From NCBI GenBank assembly GCA_910586855.1, contig CAJUJH010000001.1, forward strand, positions 887,339 through 951,338: DNA of 64,000 nucleotides, written 5' to 3'. The translations under genes were made by a program, and so were the position numbers. The notes under the pieces are model-generated. The model was given only the letters and a program-made list of their open reading frames with translations. It did not search any database and was not told where the DNA came from. The stretch is from Candidatus Gastranaerophilales bacterium. GTDB lineage: Bacteria > Cyanobacteriota > Vampirovibrionia > Gastranaerophilales > Gastranaerophilaceae. Positions 16,375 to 26,900 of this stretch are shown here, piece by piece (position 1 is the first letter of the stretch; every line of letters starts with the position of its first letter).

Positions 16375-16956
16375 ATGGCAAAAGATTTTTCAAAGCTTTC
16401 AGATATTTTAAATGAGTCTGTCCTTACCGTAAATAAAGAATCTTGGCGGTTTGGACAGGCTTTTGATAAAAGCATGTCTTGTTGTATGCTTTTTAAATTT
16501 TGGAAAAATGTTGCAGGTAAAAAGTTTGAAAAATTATCTATACCATATGAACTCAAAGGTGCAACTCTTTTTGTATCGGTTATGAGTCCTGCGGTAATTC
16601 AAGAATTAAGCTTTTTTAAAAAAGAATTAATTGAAAAATATGCCCCATATGCAGAAGGGCTTAATCTTAAAATAACCGATATAAGATTTGATTATAAAAA
16701 TTGGAGTGTAATTAAAGCTTCTTTTGGTGAAAATAATTCTGATTCCAAAGCTTTTGATACTGATATACCGGATTATTATACCCAAAAAGATTACGAAACG
16801 ATTGGTTTAGATAATATTGAAGAAGAAGAGTTTGAAAAATTAAAGAAAACCATTATAAACATTGAATCCATGCCTCCTTTATTAAAAGAAAAGATGTATA
16901 ACAATGCCCTAAATCAATACAAGGCTCAAAAATTAAGAAAACTACCGCCCAAATAA
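16375..16956 (+). CDS. DciA-like (DUF721) protein
   Basis: 193 residues. Residues about 20-105 match the DUF721/DciA pattern: a Trp-containing helix with 'FWKNVAGKKFEKLSIPYEL', then 'GATLFVSVMSPAVIQELSFF' and 'KITDIRFDYKNW'. In bacteria lacking DnaC/DnaI, DciA loads or assists the replicative helicase DnaB. The C-terminal 80 residues are acidic and not part of the domain. AAAGG lies just before the ATG. Function is inferred from the fold pattern only. Confidence 0.72.
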   Translation: MAKDFSKLSDILNESVLTVNKESWRFGQAFDKSMSCCMLFKFWKNVAGKKFEKLSIPYELKGATLFVSVMSPAVIQELSFFKKELIEKYAPYAEGLNLKITDIRFDYKNWSVIKASFGENNSDSKAFDTDIPDYYTQKDYETIGLDNIEEEEFEKLKKTIINIESMPPLLKEKMYNNALNQYKAQKLRKLPPK

Positions 16957-17066
16957 ATATGTTATTGCTTAATTATTGTTAATTTTTAATTACATAATGG
17001 TAAAAATTTAAAAAATTTATTAAAATATTCTTAATATGCCAGCCAGTTTTAAGCGGAGAAGATAAA

Positions 17067-17321
17067 TTGACAAGTGATAAAAAGGTTGTTTCTTTTGGAA
17101 AGAAACAAAAACAGGATAAAAAAGAAGTTCAAAACTTTGAATATTGCAGCTTTTGCAAGCGTCCTAATACTGAAGTTCCAAAAATGGTAAAAGGACCGGA
17201 TGTAAATATTTGTTCTGAATGCGTTCTCATAGCTGTTCAATATCTTATTTTGCAAGATGGTGTTTTATCGGGTGAAGCTCAGAAAATTCTTGACCTTTTA
17301 TGGAATGTTAAAGATAAATAA
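17067..17321 (+). CDS. Stand-alone ClpX-type C4 zinc finger protein
   Basis: 84 residues: a basic Lys/Gln-rich N-terminus, then a four-cysteine zinc finger, 'YCSFCKRPNTEVPKMVKGP' followed by 'ICSECV', closely matching the N-terminal zinc domain of ClpX, which dimerises and binds adaptors and substrates. No AAA+ ATPase domain follows. The TTG start is chosen because GGAGAA lies 8 nt upstream. The next gene begins two bases after its stop, so they are probably translated together. It may act as a ClpX adaptor or decoy; this is a guess. Confidence 0.8.
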   Translation: MTSDKKVVSFGKKQKQDKKEVQNFEYCSFCKRPNTEVPKMVKGPDVNICSECVLIAVQYLILQDGVLSGEAQKILDLLWNVKDK

Positions 17322-17323
17322 TT

Positions 17324-18949
17324 ATGGAAGATTCAAAAATCCATCAAAGGGCATATATTTTACAAGAAATATCAAAACTCAGAAGTCTTTCTGCTGTTGT
17401 TGATAGTGATGTTGAAAATGCAATAAAAGAGCTGTCGAAGATTCAGGATAAGAATTTTTTGTGCTCAACAATTTTAAAGGAAATAAATGGCTCTATAGTA
17501 TATTTTGATGGTGTTTTGGCGCTTTTAGCTATAAATCTTGCACGCGATGTACTTGAAAAATGCATTTTTACTTTTTTAGAAAAGCCGTTTGTATCAGATG
17601 AAAAGAAACTATTTTTAATTAATATGCTAAATCAGGCAGGAATTCCTGTTGATGTTAATATGATACATCTTTATGTTGAAAATCCTGATAAAATTGTTGA
17701 CCTTGAAACTGAAAAGTTTCTAAAAATGGCAGAAGTAAATCCTGAAGCCCAGATAGATTTTCTGGATTTTTATTATGGTGTTAATGAAACTGACAGAGCT
17801 ATTCTTCTTGATACCATCATAAGCGATTATACGGGAGACCACCTTGCAAATATTTTGATACCGCTTATATATTCTGTTTCAGATGATGATGTGCTTAAAA
17901 TATGTATTGAAGGGCTTTTAAAATCAAAATCCTATCTTGGTTTTGCGCCATTAGAATGGCTTATAAAATCATCGGCAAATCCTAAAATCGTTTCTCTTTC
18001 AAGGAAAACAAAAAATGAATTAAAAATAGCGGGTCTAAGAAAAAATATTACAACGCTTGAATATTATAAAGAACTTTTTAAAACCTCAAAACCGCTTAAT
18101 TTTTACGTATCATCAATAGATGGTGATTCTAATTTTTCTTTAATTTATTCAAGAATCTATAATAATGGAGCAATTTCAACCTTTTTTGCGGTATTTAATC
18201 TTGAAACAGGTCCCATATCTTGTTTTGGGCTTTCAAATATTACAAAAGGCGAATATGAAAATATCCTAACAAGATTCTTTAGAGATACTGTAAAAATTCC
18301 TCTTGAATTTTCTTTTGGAAAAGCTCTTATGGATAAATACTGTGATTTTGCTCTTGAAAATAAAACATATATTCCATACGAACTTTTATGCTGGCGTCAA
18401 TTAACTTATGATATAGAACCTCTTGGGGTTGAAATTGAAGAATATATGCAAAAGAATCTAAAAACTTTTAATGTTGATAATAGTGATTTAAAAAGAGTAA
18501 TTGATTCAGAATTTGCATCAAAGTGGTTTTTTACATATTCTCCAAAATATTCGGAATTTACAACATTAATTGATAATATTTGTACTTTAAAAGCAGAAAA
18601 TTATGACAAGTTTGAGCATATTGTTTCAACATTTATTGCTGATGCGCAAAAAACTGCCCTTTACCAAATTTTAAGGAAAAGATTTTTGTATCAAGGATAT
18701 TTTTTCTATTGTCTTGAGTTTAAAAATCTATCTTCGCTTTTTTATTCTATATACTTTTATGATGAACCTATGAGAGAATTTTTTGAATTTTCAATCAAAA
18801 AAAGTGTTTATGAATTTTTCCTGAATTTGCAGGCTGTAAAAGATAATACGGATAAGACAAATATATTTGCCAAAGAAAGAAAAATTAAGTTTTTTGATTT
18901 TAATTCAAAAATAATGTTAGAATTGATTGAGCAAAAATGGATAAATTAA
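17324..18949 (+). CDS. Large helical protein of unknown function
   Basis: 541 residues, not recognised. Residues 1-250 look like HEAT-type helix pairs, for example 'AIKELSKIQDKNFLCSTIL' and 'DVLKICIEGLLKSKSYLGF'. Residues about 255-315 look beta-rich ('LNFYVSSIDGDSNFSLIYSR', 'ISTFFAVFNLETGPISCFG'), and the rest is helical with many aromatic residues. No signal peptide or membrane helix. It is locked into an operon: two bases after the zinc-finger gene, and overlapping ruvX by 13 bp. Confidence 0.7.
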   Translation: MEDSKIHQRAYILQEISKLRSLSAVVDSDVENAIKELSKIQDKNFLCSTILKEINGSIVYFDGVLALLAINLARDVLEKCIFTFLEKPFVSDEKKLFLINMLNQAGIPVDVNMIHLYVENPDKIVDLETEKFLKMAEVNPEAQIDFLDFYYGVNETDRAILLDTIISDYTGDHLANILIPLIYSVSDDDVLKICIEGLLKSKSYLGFAPLEWLIKSSANPKIVSLSRKTKNELKIAGLRKNITTLEYYKELFKTSKPLNFYVSSIDGDSNFSLIYSRIYNNGAISTFFAVFNLETGPISCFGLSNITKGEYENILTRFFRDTVKIPLEFSFGKALMDKYCDFALENKTYIPYELLCWRQLTYDIEPLGVEIEEYMQKNLKTFNVDNSDLKRVIDSEFASKWFFTYSPKYSEFTTLIDNICTLKAENYDKFEHIVSTFIADAQKTALYQILRKRFLYQGYFFYCLEFKNLSSLFYSIYFYDEPMREFFEFSIKKSVYEFFLNLQAVKDNTDKTNIFAKERKIKFFDFNSKIMLELIEQKWIN

Positions 18950-19353
18950 ATAGAATAATGGCACTTGATATCGGAGATAAACGAATAGGGGCAGCATTTT
19001 CGGACCCCTTTGGTATTTTTGTGTCAAAAACTGAGCTTATCTTAAGAGAAAAGAATAATGACAAAAAGGCTCTTGATATTATTGAAGAATATTGTAAAAC
19101 TTATAATGTGCTGAAAATTGTAGTTGGCGTTCCATATAATATGGATGGCACCTTTGGTTTTCAAGCAAAGAAAAATATTGAATTTATTGAACCTTTAAAA
19201 GGAAAATACGAAATAATTTATCAGGATGAAAGGCTTACCTCTTGCGAGGCTGAAGAAATGCTAAAACTGGAAAAGAAAAAATATACTAAAAACAAAGGAC
19301 TTGTTGATATGAGAAGTGCTGCTATAATTTTAGAAGATTATTTAGGAGTTTAA
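18937..19353 (+). CDS. ruvX: Putative pre-16S rRNA nuclease / Holliday junction resolvase RuvX (YqgF)
   Basis: RNase H-fold nuclease of the YqgF/RuvX family, shown in E. coli to finish the 5' end of 16S rRNA and also proposed as a resolvase. Key stretches: 'MALDIGDKRIGAAFSDPFG' with the first catalytic Asp, 'IVVGVPYNMDGT', 'YQDERLTS' with the acidic Glu, and 'VDMRSAAIILEDYL'. Length (138) is standard. Its start lies inside the preceding gene; the DUF1292 gene follows after one base, an order also seen in Firmicutes (yrrK-yrzB). Confidence 0.94.
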   Translation: MDKLNRIMALDIGDKRIGAAFSDPFGIFVSKTELILREKNNDKKALDIIEEYCKTYNVLKIVVGVPYNMDGTFGFQAKKNIEFIEPLKGKYEIIYQDERLTSCEAEEMLKLEKKKYTKNKGLVDMRSAAIILEDYLGV

Positions 19354-19354
19354 T

Positions 19355-19657
19355 ATGATGAGCAGATTTGATGATATGGAAAACAGAGAATTGCAGGTTA
19401 TTAAAACAGTAGGAGAAGATGGTGAAGAAGTCACTTTAAAACTTCTTGACATTGTAACGGTAAATGATTTTGATTACGCACTTTTGCTTCCTGCAGATGA
19501 AAATTTAGAAGAAGAGGAATGCGAAGTTATTCTGATGCGCTTAAAACAAGACACTTCAGAATATGTCTTTGAAACAATTGAAGATGATGAAGAATTTAAC
19601 CTTGTATCGCAAGCTATACTTGAAGAAGAAGGTTATGAAGATATTGAAGAAGAATAA
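19355..19657 (+). CDS. DUF1292 (YrzB-like) acidic protein
   Basis: 100 residues, strongly acidic, with the DUF1292 core 'TVNDFDYALLLPAD' and 'EVILMRLKQD' near the middle. Function is unknown in the family; it commonly sits next to ruvX. Two ATG codons in a row could be the start; AGGAG lies 6 nt before the first. The last 25 bp overlap the end of the convergent minus-strand gene. Confidence 0.82.
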   Translation: MMSRFDDMENRELQVIKTVGEDGEEVTLKLLDIVTVNDFDYALLLPADENLEEEECEVILMRLKQDTSEYVFETIEDDEEFNLVSQAILEEEGYEDIEEE

Positions 19658-20700
19658 GCAAACTCATTGCTTTTTATTTTCTTATCTCCATCTGATTTAA
19701 TAGCTAAAGTACGCTTTTTGCGGTAAAGCATATCGCAAAAAGCTTCAAGGCGCGTTACAAAGCCTGCCTCGCCTGTATGTTCATCTATTGTTAAATTTAA
19801 TAAAGGCTTACTAAAGTTTTTAGCCTTTCTTTTAATGTCTTCAATCATTAAGGAATCGGGACCGCATCCAAACGCTGTAATTGTAATAAGTCCATCAATT
19901 GAATCATTTTTAAGATAATGTCCGGCTGCTCCTGTCATCTCAAGCTGGTTTGCCCAATATACTTCAGCTTCAAGGGTGTTGATACCATCCTTTAATTCTT
20001 CATCTGTTAATTGAAGAGCGCTTTTAACATTTACACCTAAATCTTTTAATTTTTTAAATACATCCATGCAGACTCTTTTATCATAGATATTATATCCATG
20101 TGCTACAAGTGCTACATTGATGCCATTATTTTCATTTTTTAAAGAGTTTATAACAACTTTGCCCTCTTTGGCATTTTTTAAAGCCTCATCAAAAGATAAA
20201 TTGTGCTGCATCATTACTTTAAAATTATTATGCAAAACAAACCCCGCTCTTAAGGCGCTTCTTATTGTGGTTTCATCTGTTATGCCAAAAGGTTCAACCG
20301 CTTGCTTTAAAAATTCATATAAACCCAGATTCTTTTCAGATTTATCAAGAGTTGCTTCAATCAGGTTGTAATCACCCTTTACAACGTTTCTTATTAGGTC
20401 AGGAAGCCCTCTTATTTTTGAGCAATTGTATATTTTAGGCGCTACAGATTGAATAGATGGTGTAAATATATTTTTAACCCCTTTTTCAAGCAGGTTTAAA
20501 ACATGTCCTACGTATACTTTTATTGGAAGGCATGTTTCTGTTACAACCAAAGAAGCACCATCCACAAGGGTTTTTTTGGTTGTTGGATTTGATAAAATAA
20601 TTTCAAAGCCAAGTTTTGTAAAAAAGCCGTATAAAAACGGGAAGTAATTATAATAAGTTAATGCGCGCGGCATTCCTAAAATTTTTTCTTTTAGCACCAT
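19633..20700 (-). CDS. DUF2229-type protein related to 2-hydroxyacyl-CoA dehydratase activase
   Basis: 355 residues matching the C-terminal DUF2229 part of large CoA-dehydratase activase-like proteins: 'ILGMPRALTYYNYFPF' at the start, 'VTETCLPIKVYVGH', 'ITAFGCGPDSLMIEDI' and 'LTIDEHTGEAGFVTRLEAF'. The conserved Cys residues may bind an iron-sulfur cluster. The ASKHA ATPase domain that powers electron transfer in true activases is absent, so this is a stand-alone version whose partner is not visible. Convergent overlap with the DUF1292 gene; no terminator between them. Confidence 0.78.
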   Translation of the reverse strand: MVLKEKILGMPRALTYYNYFPFLYGFFTKLGFEIILSNPTTKKTLVDGASLVVTETCLPIKVYVGHVLNLLEKGVKNIFTPSIQSVAPKIYNCSKIRGLPDLIRNVVKGDYNLIEATLDKSEKNLGLYEFLKQAVEPFGITDETTIRSALRAGFVLHNNFKVMMQHNLSFDEALKNAKEGKVVINSLKNENNGINVALVAHGYNIYDKRVCMDVFKKLKDLGVNVKSALQLTDEELKDGINTLEAEVYWANQLEMTGAAGHYLKNDSIDGLITITAFGCGPDSLMIEDIKRKAKNFSKPLLNLTIDEHTGEAGFVTRLEAFCDMLYRKKRTLAIKSDGDKKIKSNEFAYSSSISS

Positions 20701-20887
20701 ATCTTAAATTCCTCTTTTATCTTAAAATGTTTAAGACACAAAAACATGATACTTTAAACATTAATTTTTTGCATAAATATCCCCTTCCAAAGTATTCTGC
20801 TTCTTAAAAAAGCTTAATAAAATATTCCCAGTTTATGCAATAATTTTAAATTTGAGGTTTTATTAAATAAGTAAGCGTGAAAATTTT

Positions 20888-23875
20888 ATGAATAATTATA
20901 TTATTGGTCAGCCAAATATACAAAACAGACAGGGAGCGTATATGCCCCCGAATTTTGGTTATCCTGCACAAACTTATCCTTTAAATAATACAAATATACA
21001 GCCTGCAGGTTATTATTATGCACCTCAAAATGCAGTAAATAATGCCGTAAATCCTGCATTAGGGCTTTATAATAATTTTGTAAATCCTAATATGCCGACA
21101 GGATATACCCTGCTTGGAACCCAAAAAACCCCTTATGGTGATGATATCCATCTTTATATGCTTCAAAACGGGCAAAAAGTTGCAATAATGCCAAAAAAGG
21201 GCACAACTATTGTTAAAACTTTTGTAAATTCAGGCTCTATGAATGAAACTGACCCAATTAGAGGGATAAGCCATTTTATTGAACATAATTTATTTAATGG
21301 AAGTAAAAATCTAGCTCCGGGGCAATTCTTTAAAGAAGTTGCCAAGATGGGTTCTTCAACAAACGCTTCAACTGATTATGCTCAAACCGATTATTATATT
21401 GAATCAGCTTTAATGTCTGATGAAGATTTGAAAAAAACCATTGAAATGCATGCTGATATGGTATCGCGCCCGCTTTTTCCAGAGGATATGATTGAAAAAG
21501 AAAAGGGACCTGTCACATCTGAAATAAGTATGGTAAATGATAACACGCTGACCGTTGCTGCAAATGATGTTATTAAAAATCTTTTTCAAATTAAATCAAA
21601 TTCAAGCAACCTTGTTGCAGGTTCAATAGCTACCGTTAATTCCTTAAATAAAGAAAAGGTGACAGATTATTATCAAAGACATTACACGCCGGATAATCTT
21701 TATACGGTTGTAGTGGGGGATGTTGACCCTGCACAGACAATGGATTTAATTTCAAAAAACTTTACTCAAAAACCTGTTCCATACGCTCAATTACAAAGGC
21801 AAACAGAAACTTTAACTCCGATAAATTCTTCCGTGCGTGCTGATTACAAATCACCCACAGATAATTACACATCTGTCCTTGCGGCTTTTGCAGGACCAAC
21901 TGCCGGAGATTTTAAATCAAATATCGCAACATCTGCGCTTGGAACTCTTTTGACTGATGGTGTAAATTCAAGACTTACAAAGGCATTAGAAGACGTTAAC
22001 GCTTTTGCAGATTTTCAGATGCAAAAAGTTGGTTTAAAACCAGAGGACCCTCAGGCGTTTTTATTTCAGATAATTGCTCCTCCAAAAAAAGAACAGCAGG
22101 CACTTGATGCTTTCTATTCTACGATTGAAAATTTAGCGGTTAATCCGCCGACAGAACGCGAAATGAAGATTATAAAGAATAATCTGTTAAAATCTGCTGC
22201 AAATCTTTTCCAAAGCTCAACCTATGTGTGCGACACAATAGGTACAAGCCTTATAGATGGCGATTTTAATTCAATTGCAGATTATAAAAATGCAATAAAT
22301 GCACTGACACCTTATGATATTCAAATGGCAGCAAAAAACTTTGTTGACTTAAACAAAGCCTCAATTGCGGTTGTCCATCCAATGAATGTAAGTGAAAGTG
22401 AAATTTTAAGCAATTATAATAAGAGTAAATATTCATATCAAGCGTACAATGCAAGAAATACTGTACATAATGCAATAAACAAAACGCCTGCTTCAAATAA
22501 TATTGCAGCTTCTCAGATTTCATTTGGCTCAAAACATATTTCAACAACAGATGTTAAAGAGGCGGTTTTGCCTGATAACACCCATGTTGTCTTAAATAAT
22601 TATCCAACAGAACCTTGCTATTTAGAGTGGGTTTTGACATCTAAAACATCGGTTCCTAAAAACCCTGCAACTGCCTATGTTTTAACCGAAATGCTAAATA
22701 ACGGTACAAAAACAAAAACCAGGGATGAATTTATATCTGATGCCGAAGTAAATGGCATATCACTTGCAGCTGACGCTAACGGCTTTCAAATAACCGTCGG
22801 AGCAGATTGTCTTGAAAATGGCGTAGGCGCTACAATTGACACAATGAAAGAATCTGTTTTTAATCCAAGATTTACAGAAAAAGACTTTCAAAAAATAAAG
22901 GGTGAATTAATTGAGCTTGTGTCTACCCTGAGTAAAGATAGTTCAGACAGCATTCTGGATGAATTATTCGGCGATTATTTTGCAAAACCGGAGCAGATTT
23001 TAGCCGGGCTTCAAAATTTAACATTAAATGATGTTGTAAACCATTATAACAACATGATTCAAAATGCGACCTCTGCTTTCGTAGTAAGCGCTCCTTTTGA
23101 AAATAACACCGCATTAGAAAAAGAAGTGTATTCAAAAATAAATACTCCAAATATGAAATTTCAAAAATTAATGCCGGCTTATACCCCTATTTATAACCGT
23201 TTTAAAGAAAATACCATTTCAAAAGTTATGGTTGATACAGAAGAAAGAAATCAGGCACAGATTGATAAAACCTATTCATTTAAAATGAGCGGTAATATTC
23301 AGGATGAAGTTAAATTTGAGCTTTTAAACACAATTCTTGGCGGGTCGCCATCTTCAAGGCTTTTCCAGGATTTAAGGGAAAAGCAAAAACTTGCTTACCG
23401 TGTTTCAAGCTCTGTTCAATCTTTTGAAGATACAGGCGTTTTAACTCTTTCTATCCTATCTACAACGGACGATAAAAAAGAAAATGATATAAAATATGAC
23501 AATCTTCAAAAATCACTTGATGGCTTTGAAGCGCACGCAAGAAAACTTATGAATGAACTTGTAACACAAGATGAGCTTGAAAGTGCCAAGATGATTTTAA
23601 AACAAAAATATGCAAGGCAAATAGAGCTCCCGCATTCAAAAACTGCCCTGCTTGCAATGAATCTGCATCAGCCTTATGGCGTTAAAAGAATGGATGAATA
23701 TGTAAAAGCTATTGATACTATTACTGCTGCTGATATTCAGATGGCAGCGCGCCATATCTTCTTAAATAAGCCGATTTATTCAATTCTTGCAAGCAAAGAT
23801 ACTGTTAATAACCAGCTGGGTTATCTGCAAACTCTTGGTACAGTTGTAGATAATAGCTCGCAAGCTGCTGCATAA
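20888..23875 (+). CDS. M16 family zinc peptidase, two M16 halves
   Basis: 995 residues. The first 70 are Asn/Pro/Tyr/Gln-rich and disordered. An active M16 domain follows with the inverted zinc motif H129-F-I-E-H133 and the third ligand in 'TSEISMVND' (E212). The second half (about 545-995) is an M16-like domain without the zinc motif but with the substrate-binding Arg/Tyr stretch 'SSRLFQDLREKQKLAYRVSS'. Pitrilysin-type enzymes with this build degrade peptides in a closed chamber. No signal peptide is visible, so the location is uncertain. Convergent with the AsmA gene. The Shine-Dalgarno is weak. Confidence 0.9.
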   Translation: MNNYIIGQPNIQNRQGAYMPPNFGYPAQTYPLNNTNIQPAGYYYAPQNAVNNAVNPALGLYNNFVNPNMPTGYTLLGTQKTPYGDDIHLYMLQNGQKVAIMPKKGTTIVKTFVNSGSMNETDPIRGISHFIEHNLFNGSKNLAPGQFFKEVAKMGSSTNASTDYAQTDYYIESALMSDEDLKKTIEMHADMVSRPLFPEDMIEKEKGPVTSEISMVNDNTLTVAANDVIKNLFQIKSNSSNLVAGSIATVNSLNKEKVTDYYQRHYTPDNLYTVVVGDVDPAQTMDLISKNFTQKPVPYAQLQRQTETLTPINSSVRADYKSPTDNYTSVLAAFAGPTAGDFKSNIATSALGTLLTDGVNSRLTKALEDVNAFADFQMQKVGLKPEDPQAFLFQIIAPPKKEQQALDAFYSTIENLAVNPPTEREMKIIKNNLLKSAANLFQSSTYVCDTIGTSLIDGDFNSIADYKNAINALTPYDIQMAAKNFVDLNKASIAVVHPMNVSESEILSNYNKSKYSYQAYNARNTVHNAINKTPASNNIAASQISFGSKHISTTDVKEAVLPDNTHVVLNNYPTEPCYLEWVLTSKTSVPKNPATAYVLTEMLNNGTKTKTRDEFISDAEVNGISLAADANGFQITVGADCLENGVGATIDTMKESVFNPRFTEKDFQKIKGELIELVSTLSKDSSDSILDELFGDYFAKPEQILAGLQNLTLNDVVNHYNNMIQNATSAFVVSAPFENNTALEKEVYSKINTPNMKFQKLMPAYTPIYNRFKENTISKVMVDTEERNQAQIDKTYSFKMSGNIQDEVKFELLNTILGGSPSSRLFQDLREKQKLAYRVSSSVQSFEDTGVLTLSILSTTDDKKENDIKYDNLQKSLDGFEAHARKLMNELVTQDELESAKMILKQKYARQIELPHSKTALLAMNLHQPYGVKRMDEYVKAIDTITAADIQMAARHIFLNKPIYSILASKDTVNNQLGYLQTLGTVVDNSSQAAA

Positions 23876-23916
23876 TGTATCCTGATTTAATAATGCGTGG
23901 CTTATTTGAACTGCGC

Positions 23917-26900
23917 TTATTGTGCAGCTGTACCGGTTGTATTTGTACTATTATCTGTTTGAAATTTCAAGGATTTTATTGATTTTGGATTTGTAATTAA
24001 CCCGTTTATTACAACCTGAAAATTTTTGGTATTTTCTGTTTCATTTGTTGAAAGTGCCGGTATATTGGCTAAATCTGCAGCCGCAATAGTTCCAAACAGA
24101 GGGTTTACTTTTTCTTGAATCATAGAAGTAACAATTTGTCCTGCTGTTTTTGATTCAGCAGCTGAATCAGTATTATTTTCTGCAGTTGTACCGGTTGTAC
24201 CTGATTTTGCATTTTTAATCCCGCCTAAAATTGCAAGCCCGGCTTGTACTGCCTTGTTATCCCCGTATTTTTCCGTTAATTTATCAGCCGCTTTGTTTAT
24301 TGCATTTTCAGCAGCTGCAGTTGCTTTTTCAACGGTGCTCTGCATTTTATTTATTCCTAAGTTCCCTAAAACTCCTGCAACTTTTGAAGACACCTTGCCT
24401 GTTATTTTTAAATTGGCATAGTTATTCAAAAGATTGTAAGTGCCGTTTGCATAAAGACTCATATTTGGTCCTTGGGATTTAAAGCTTGAAACGCTTGCAA
24501 CACCGTTATTAAAGTTTAAAAGCCCGTCAATATTTTTAAATTCCTGCGTGTTTAAAGAATTTATTTTTGCCGTAATGTTGTTTAATCCTGCAGCAAAAGT
24601 GCCTGAGCCAAGGACATTTGCGGCATTGATAAACCTGCCAAAGCTTATATTTTCACCGTATTCACCGTCTTTAACTTCAAATTTAACGGTACCGTTTAAG
24701 GTTCTCATTTGTTCTTCAAGTGTGGCACCGGAAAGGGTTAATTTTGCATTTCCCTGAAGTGTGCCGCTTTTTACTAAATCAGCCCCTATAAATTGTTTTG
24801 CAGCCTCTTTTAGTGAGATATTTTCTGCTCCCATATCTACTGCAATTTTACCGTTCATAACGTTATATGAACATGTTCCGCTTGCTGTTCCTTGAGCAAA
24901 AATAGCGTTAAGATTGTTTAAATAATAAATATTATCTGTAAGTTTATGGTTATAATTTATGTTTTCAATAAATAAAGTTCCTGATTTCAATTTACCTATT
25001 TTGGCAGAACCCTCTTTTATTACTACGCCTAAATCAGCAGGTGCACTGCTTGAGGAAGAAGCACCGGCAGGTGCAGGTGAAGGCATAGATTTCATAACCT
25101 TATCTGCAAGAGCAATAAGTGCATCTGAATCAATATAGTTTGAATTATAGTTTAAACTATAGATATCAACTCCTTTTAAGAAATTGGTTGAAATATTTGC
25201 ATCTCCCGAAAAATCTGAGTTTGCAACTTTGGCATTATTTGCTCTTGCTGTCATAGTATTTTTATTAAAGTTTAGAGTTAAAGCTTCAAGTGTAAGCCCG
25301 AAATCAGGATATTTTAATGCATCAATATTGACATATCCTGTGATATCCGGCGAAAAAGCCCTGCCTGAAAGGGTTATATCTCCAATAACATTCAAACTTG
25401 TATCGGTTAGCGGAGGAATAATTATGTTTAGCTTATTTGGAATGTTAATATTTAAATTTGATAAAACAGGCTCTGGTGCATAAATATTTTTTACCTGTCC
25501 TCTCACTGTTGCAAGCTTTCCATTTGGAGATTTAGCATTGATTTCAACTAACTCCAATACATCATTTTTTAGTGCCATATCAAGATTTAATGTATTTTCT
25601 TGTGCACTGACAGATGGAATATTGATAACGCTTATATAATTAGATGCATTTGTTTTTAAGGTTCCTGTAATTTTTATATTTTCAATTGAGCCTGAAACCA
25701 AAGCATTATATGGCATTAAACCCTTATATGTAATTCCTGTTCTCATTTCTTTTGGAATAAAAGCAAATACAGTATTTGGGTGTACATTTCCGTTTATTTT
25801 AATATTTAATTCAGGACTTTTCATATAATTGTTAATTCCGCCTGAAACATTAACCGATGTGCCTTCAAGCAATGCACTTGCAGGTTCAATCGTTATATTT
25901 GTCATATCAGCAGTAATTTTTGCATTTGGTGCACTGAAATTAACTTTTGGTTCTTCCATTGAAGCTTTAATATTTAAAACATTTATAACTGCATCAATAT
26001 CATTTTTATCTTTTGGTCTTGCAACAATACTGATATCTTCAATACTGATAGGCATTTTGGCACTTTTTACAAGCATTTTGAAATTATTTAAATTAATATC
26101 TGCTTTTGGCTGGATATTCTTAAAATCTCCCAAAATATTGAGCGCAATAGTTAAAGCGCCGTCTTTAAAATCAAAATCTGCAATATCTTTTTTATTTACA
26201 AGTTTAAATTCGCTGGCAAGATTTATTAAATCTTTGATTTTTAAAGGGTCCGATTTTATAGTTAAATTTATATCTGCATTTTGTGCAATTTCACCCTTAA
26301 TGTCAAATTTTGCGCCATTAACATATGCGCTTGTATCTTTGATACTTAAAGCATTATCTGAAAAATCAAGAAAGGCTTTCATCTGGCTTAGAATAAAACC
26401 GGCTTTTGAATAGGCGATATTACCATCAACCAGTCTTAATTCGCCATTTGACTGAATTGTTTTTAAATCAGTCTTGATGTCAAAATTTCCCTTAATATAT
26501 CCTGCTGCTGTCATATTTTTTATATCATTTTCAATGCAGCAGATGTCTAAAACAGCGCCAATAAGAGTTTTTAAGCTTTTTAGGGTTATTTTATCAGTGT
26601 TTAAATTTAAATCAAGTTTTGTCTTTTTGCCTGTTGTAACGGTGCTTTTGGTTTCAAGATATTCTTCCTTTGAAACATAAGCTTTAGAATCTAAGTTTAT
26701 AGTTCTATCCTTAAAATTTAGATTTACGAAGCTTTCAGGAAGTTGGATATCACTTAATTTTAAGCTGAATTTTTGAATATTAATATCCCCGTTTGCCCTA
26801 AAATCCTCAATATTTTTGATGTTTAAATCCGCAAAGATATCTGTTCTTAAGTTAAAATCTTCAAGGGTTTTGAAAGGATTAAAATTAAGTTCAAATTCCT

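Noticed and set aside
25829..26413. Plus-strand 194-codon open frame inside the AsmA gene
   Set aside because: It is antisense to a clearly coding AsmA region, is low-complexity hydrophobic, and has no ribosome-binding site. Similar shadows occur opposite other long AT-rich genes.
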